From JADJRG01 sp964474905 (GTDB taxonomy: Bacteria > Myxococcota_A > Polyangia > Nannocystales > Nannocystaceae): DNA of 64,000 bases. Shown one piece after another: positions 61,896-64,000 of the stretch. Under the pieces are notes generated by a model that saw only the letters and a list, made by a program, of their open reading frames with translations, did not search any database and had not been told where the DNA came from. The position numbers and the translations under genes were made by a program. The stretch is taken from assembly GCA_964474905.1 (NCBI GenBank), contig CAYYUP010000017.1:1-64000 (forward strand), written 5' to 3'. Numbering within the stretch: position 1 is the first letter of the stretch; every line of letters starts with the position of its first letter.

Positions 61896-63956
61896 ATGGT
61901 CGATCTCAGCGCTCTCAACTCCAACCAGCGCCGGGCCGTTCTCCTCATCGACGGGCCCATGCTCGTGCTCGCGGGCGCCGGCTCCGGCAAGACTCGGGTG
62001 ATCACCCATCGGATCGCCCACATGATCGAGCAGGGCATCGCTCCCTCGACGATCGTCGCGCTCTCCTTTACCAACAAGGCCGCCGGTGAGATGCGCGAGC
62101 GTCTCGTGGCGATGATCGGCAAGACGACCGCGAAGGAGGTCGTGCTCGGGACCTTTCACAGCGTCGGCGCCCAGATGATGCGCGAGACCCCGGACGGATT
62201 TGGGGTCCCCAAGCGCTTCTCGATCCTCGACCAGGGCGATCAGTACGGCCTCGTCCGCGGCCTCCTGCGCGACCTGGGACACCACGGACCCGCCGGCGAT
62301 CGGCGCTACGACCTGGGCGCGATCGTCCAGCGAATCTCGCTCTGGAAGAACGACTTTATCGACCCTCGAAGTGCCGCCGATCCGCTGCGCCACGAGAGCG
62401 ACTACGACGAGGTCGCGGCCGAGGTCTACCCAGAGTACGAGGACCGCCTGCGCAGCCTCGGCGCCGTCGACTTCGATGATCTCGTCTGCCGGATCGCCCA
62501 CTGCATCGACAACGACGCCGAACTCTGCGCCCACTGGCGACAGCGCTACCACTACCTCCTGATCGACGAGTATCAAGACACCAACCGGGCCCAGCTCGAG
62601 GTCGTACGCCGCCTCGCCGGGCCCCGCGAGAACATCTGCGTCGTCGGTGACGATGACCAGGCGATCTACGGCTGGCGCGGCGCCAAGGTCAGCAACATCC
62701 TCGGATTTGACATGCTCTTTCCGCGGGCAACGGTGATCAAGCTCGAAGAGAACTACCGCTCGCGATCGCCGATCATCGAGTGCGCCAACGGCCTGATCCA
62801 GAACAACCTCAGCCGCCACGACAAGGCCCTGATCCCCCAGCGCGGCGACGGCTCAAAGGTGACGCTGGTCGTCGCCGAGGACAGTCCCCAGGAGTCCAAA
62901 TGGGTCACCGGCAAGATCCGTAAATTGATCGTCGATGATCGCTTTCAGCCCGAGGAGATCGCGGTTCTCTATCGCTCGGCGAAGCAGGTAACGGCGATCG
63001 AGGAGGGCCTTCAAGAGCACGGGATCGCCTACCGGGTCCTCGGCGGCCAGGCGTTTTACGACCGCAAGCAAGTCAAGGATGTGCTCGCTTACCTCCGGCT
63101 CTTGGTGACCCCCCGCGACGACCTGGGGGTCCGCCGCGCGCTCGATGTGCCCTCGCGGGGCATCGGCTCGGTGACCGTCGCTCGCCTCGATGCGTTCGCC
63201 CGCGAACACGAACTCAGTCTCCTCAACGCGATCCACGGCGCCACCGAAATCCCCGAGATCCACGGCCGCCCGGCCAAGGCCCTCGCGCGCTTCTCCGAGA
63301 TGGTCCGCCGCGCCCAGGCCCAGTATCACGCAGGGGACTCCGCCATCGCCGCTCTGCGCTCACTTATCACCGCAAGCGGGCTCAAGGACAGCATCGTCGG
63401 GGACGCCGGCGCGGGCAAGGCTGGAGACCTCCGTTGGAAGGCAGTAGAGGGGCTCTTCGGCAGCCTAGAGCGCTTCCAAGAGCGCGCCCAGGAACGCGGA
63501 GAACGCCCGCGTTGGCGCGACTACCTGGCGACGATGAGCAAGGACACCAAAGACGAAGAGATCGCCGCCGGCAAGGTCACCCTGACCACGCTGCACAGCT
63601 CCAAGGGCCTCGAGTGGCCGGTCGTCTTTATCATCGGCGTCGAGGAGGGCACGATGCCGCACAAGCGGGTGTCCGCACCGAGAATCAGCGACGCGATCAC
63701 CGGCGACATCGAAGAGGAGCGTCGGCTCTTCTACGTCGGCATCACCCGCGCCCGCGACATGCTCTTCATCTCCCGCGCTGAGGTCCGCATCGAGCGCGGC
63801 GCGGCGATCGAGCGCAAGCCCAGCCGCTTCCTCGGCGAGATTCCAGCGCAATGGACAGCGCCCTACGAGATCGCCAAACGCGAGGCCCTGACGACCGATG
63901 ACTTGATGTCCATGGCCGACGCATTCCTCGCGCGCCTGCAAACCCCAGACAGCTGA
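61896..63956 (+). CDS. UvrD/Rep-type DNA helicase
   Basis: A 686-residue superfamily 1A helicase. Walker A AGAGSGKT near 34 (motif I), ALSFTNKAAGEMRER (Ia), LLIDEYQDTN (II, DExx), VVGDDDQAIYGWRG (III), KLEENYRS (IV), TTLHSSKGLEWPVVFIIG (V) and FYVGITRARDML (VI) are all present. It matches Rep/PcrA-like helicases that unwind 3'-5' in repair and replication restart. ATG 61896 opens LNSNQRRAVL. The gene ends 44 bp before the window edge. Confidence 0.93.
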   Translation: MVDLSALNSNQRRAVLLIDGPMLVLAGAGSGKTRVITHRIAHMIEQGIAPSTIVALSFTNKAAGEMRERLVAMIGKTTAKEVVLGTFHSVGAQMMRETPDGFGVPKRFSILDQGDQYGLVRGLLRDLGHHGPAGDRRYDLGAIVQRISLWKNDFIDPRSAADPLRHESDYDEVAAEVYPEYEDRLRSLGAVDFDDLVCRIAHCIDNDAELCAHWRQRYHYLLIDEYQDTNRAQLEVVRRLAGPRENICVVGDDDQAIYGWRGAKVSNILGFDMLFPRATVIKLEENYRSRSPIIECANGLIQNNLSRHDKALIPQRGDGSKVTLVVAEDSPQESKWVTGKIRKLIVDDRFQPEEIAVLYRSAKQVTAIEEGLQEHGIAYRVLGGQAFYDRKQVKDVLAYLRLLVTPRDDLGVRRALDVPSRGIGSVTVARLDAFAREHELSLLNAIHGATEIPEIHGRPAKALARFSEMVRRAQAQYHAGDSAIAALRSLITASGLKDSIVGDAGAGKAGDLRWKAVEGLFGSLERFQERAQERGERPRWRDYLATMSKDTKDEEIAAGKVTLTTLHSSKGLEWPVVFIIGVEEGTMPHKRVSAPRISDAITGDIEEERRLFYVGITRARDMLFISRAEVRIERGAAIERKPSRFLGEIPAQWTAPYEIAKREALTTDDLMSMADAFLARLQTPDS

Positions 63957-64000
63957 GGCTCAGAGCTGCCCGTCCCCAAGAGCCGGCGCTTGCAGTGAGA

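Overview
The window reads as a high-GC chromosomal contig from a myxobacterium (Myxococcota), probably close to the Nannocystaceae. The reasons are the many lipoproteins with acidic/Thr-rich spacers after the lipobox cysteine (Asp-Thr repeats, Ser/Thr-rich linkers), DUF4215-type Cys-rich lipoproteins, a response regulator with a C-terminal DUF4388-like part, GTG/TTG starts, and tightly packed genes on both strands. This is an inference from gene style; there is no rRNA to confirm it. Three runs of exactly 100 N (10449-10548, 15303-15402, 34724-34823) are scaffold gaps of unknown true size, and each interrupts a probable minus-strand gene.

Layout. 1-2738: minus-strand group with an RlmM-like rRNA methyltransferase running off the left edge, a small uncharacterised protein and a short-chain dehydrogenase. 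2896-9637: two secreted lipoproteins, a structured intergenic region that may encode a small RNA, a MepA-like murein endopeptidase, an HD phosphohydrolase and a DTW-domain tRNA modification enzyme. 9655-15540: lipoproteins, two S41 proteases, a Crp/Fnr regulator, a roadblock-like protein and poorly resolved ORFs around gap 2. 15644-18574: an XRE regulator and a TonB-dependent receptor. 18686-27755: a metallophosphoesterase-GAF protein, a small ORF, a YhaN/YhaO (Rad50/Mre11-like) pair and a divergent WYL regulator. This is the most system-like accessory block.

27985-41482: housekeeping and iron genes (asparaginase, thioredoxin-like lipoprotein, bacterioferritin plus Bfd with a Fur box, tRNA-Arg, proC, xseB-ispA, fur plus a small Cys-rich membrane protein), a subtilase with a membrane tail, Cys-rich lipoproteins, a protein with cysteine at every third residue, and a PilZ/REC/DUF4388-type response regulator. 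41565-51881: an aspartic protease with membrane segments, a three-gene envelope run, class I lysyl-tRNA synthetase, a Gly-rich lipoprotein, a left-handed beta-helix protein, a GreB-like factor, a decayed S9 peptidase remnant and an N-formylglutamate amidohydrolase-like protein. 52198-60404: an orphan type VI secretion cargo cluster (VgrG, uncharacterised linker gene, PAAR-Rhs effector) preceded by a strong terminator. 60450-63956: an uncharacterised membrane-anchored protein, a tiny exported protein and a UvrD/Rep-type helicase.

A recurring theme is short tandem repeats with periods of 7-12 bp. They lie inside genes, at starts, between genes, next to two of the assembly gaps, and at one apparent gene-killing frameshift.
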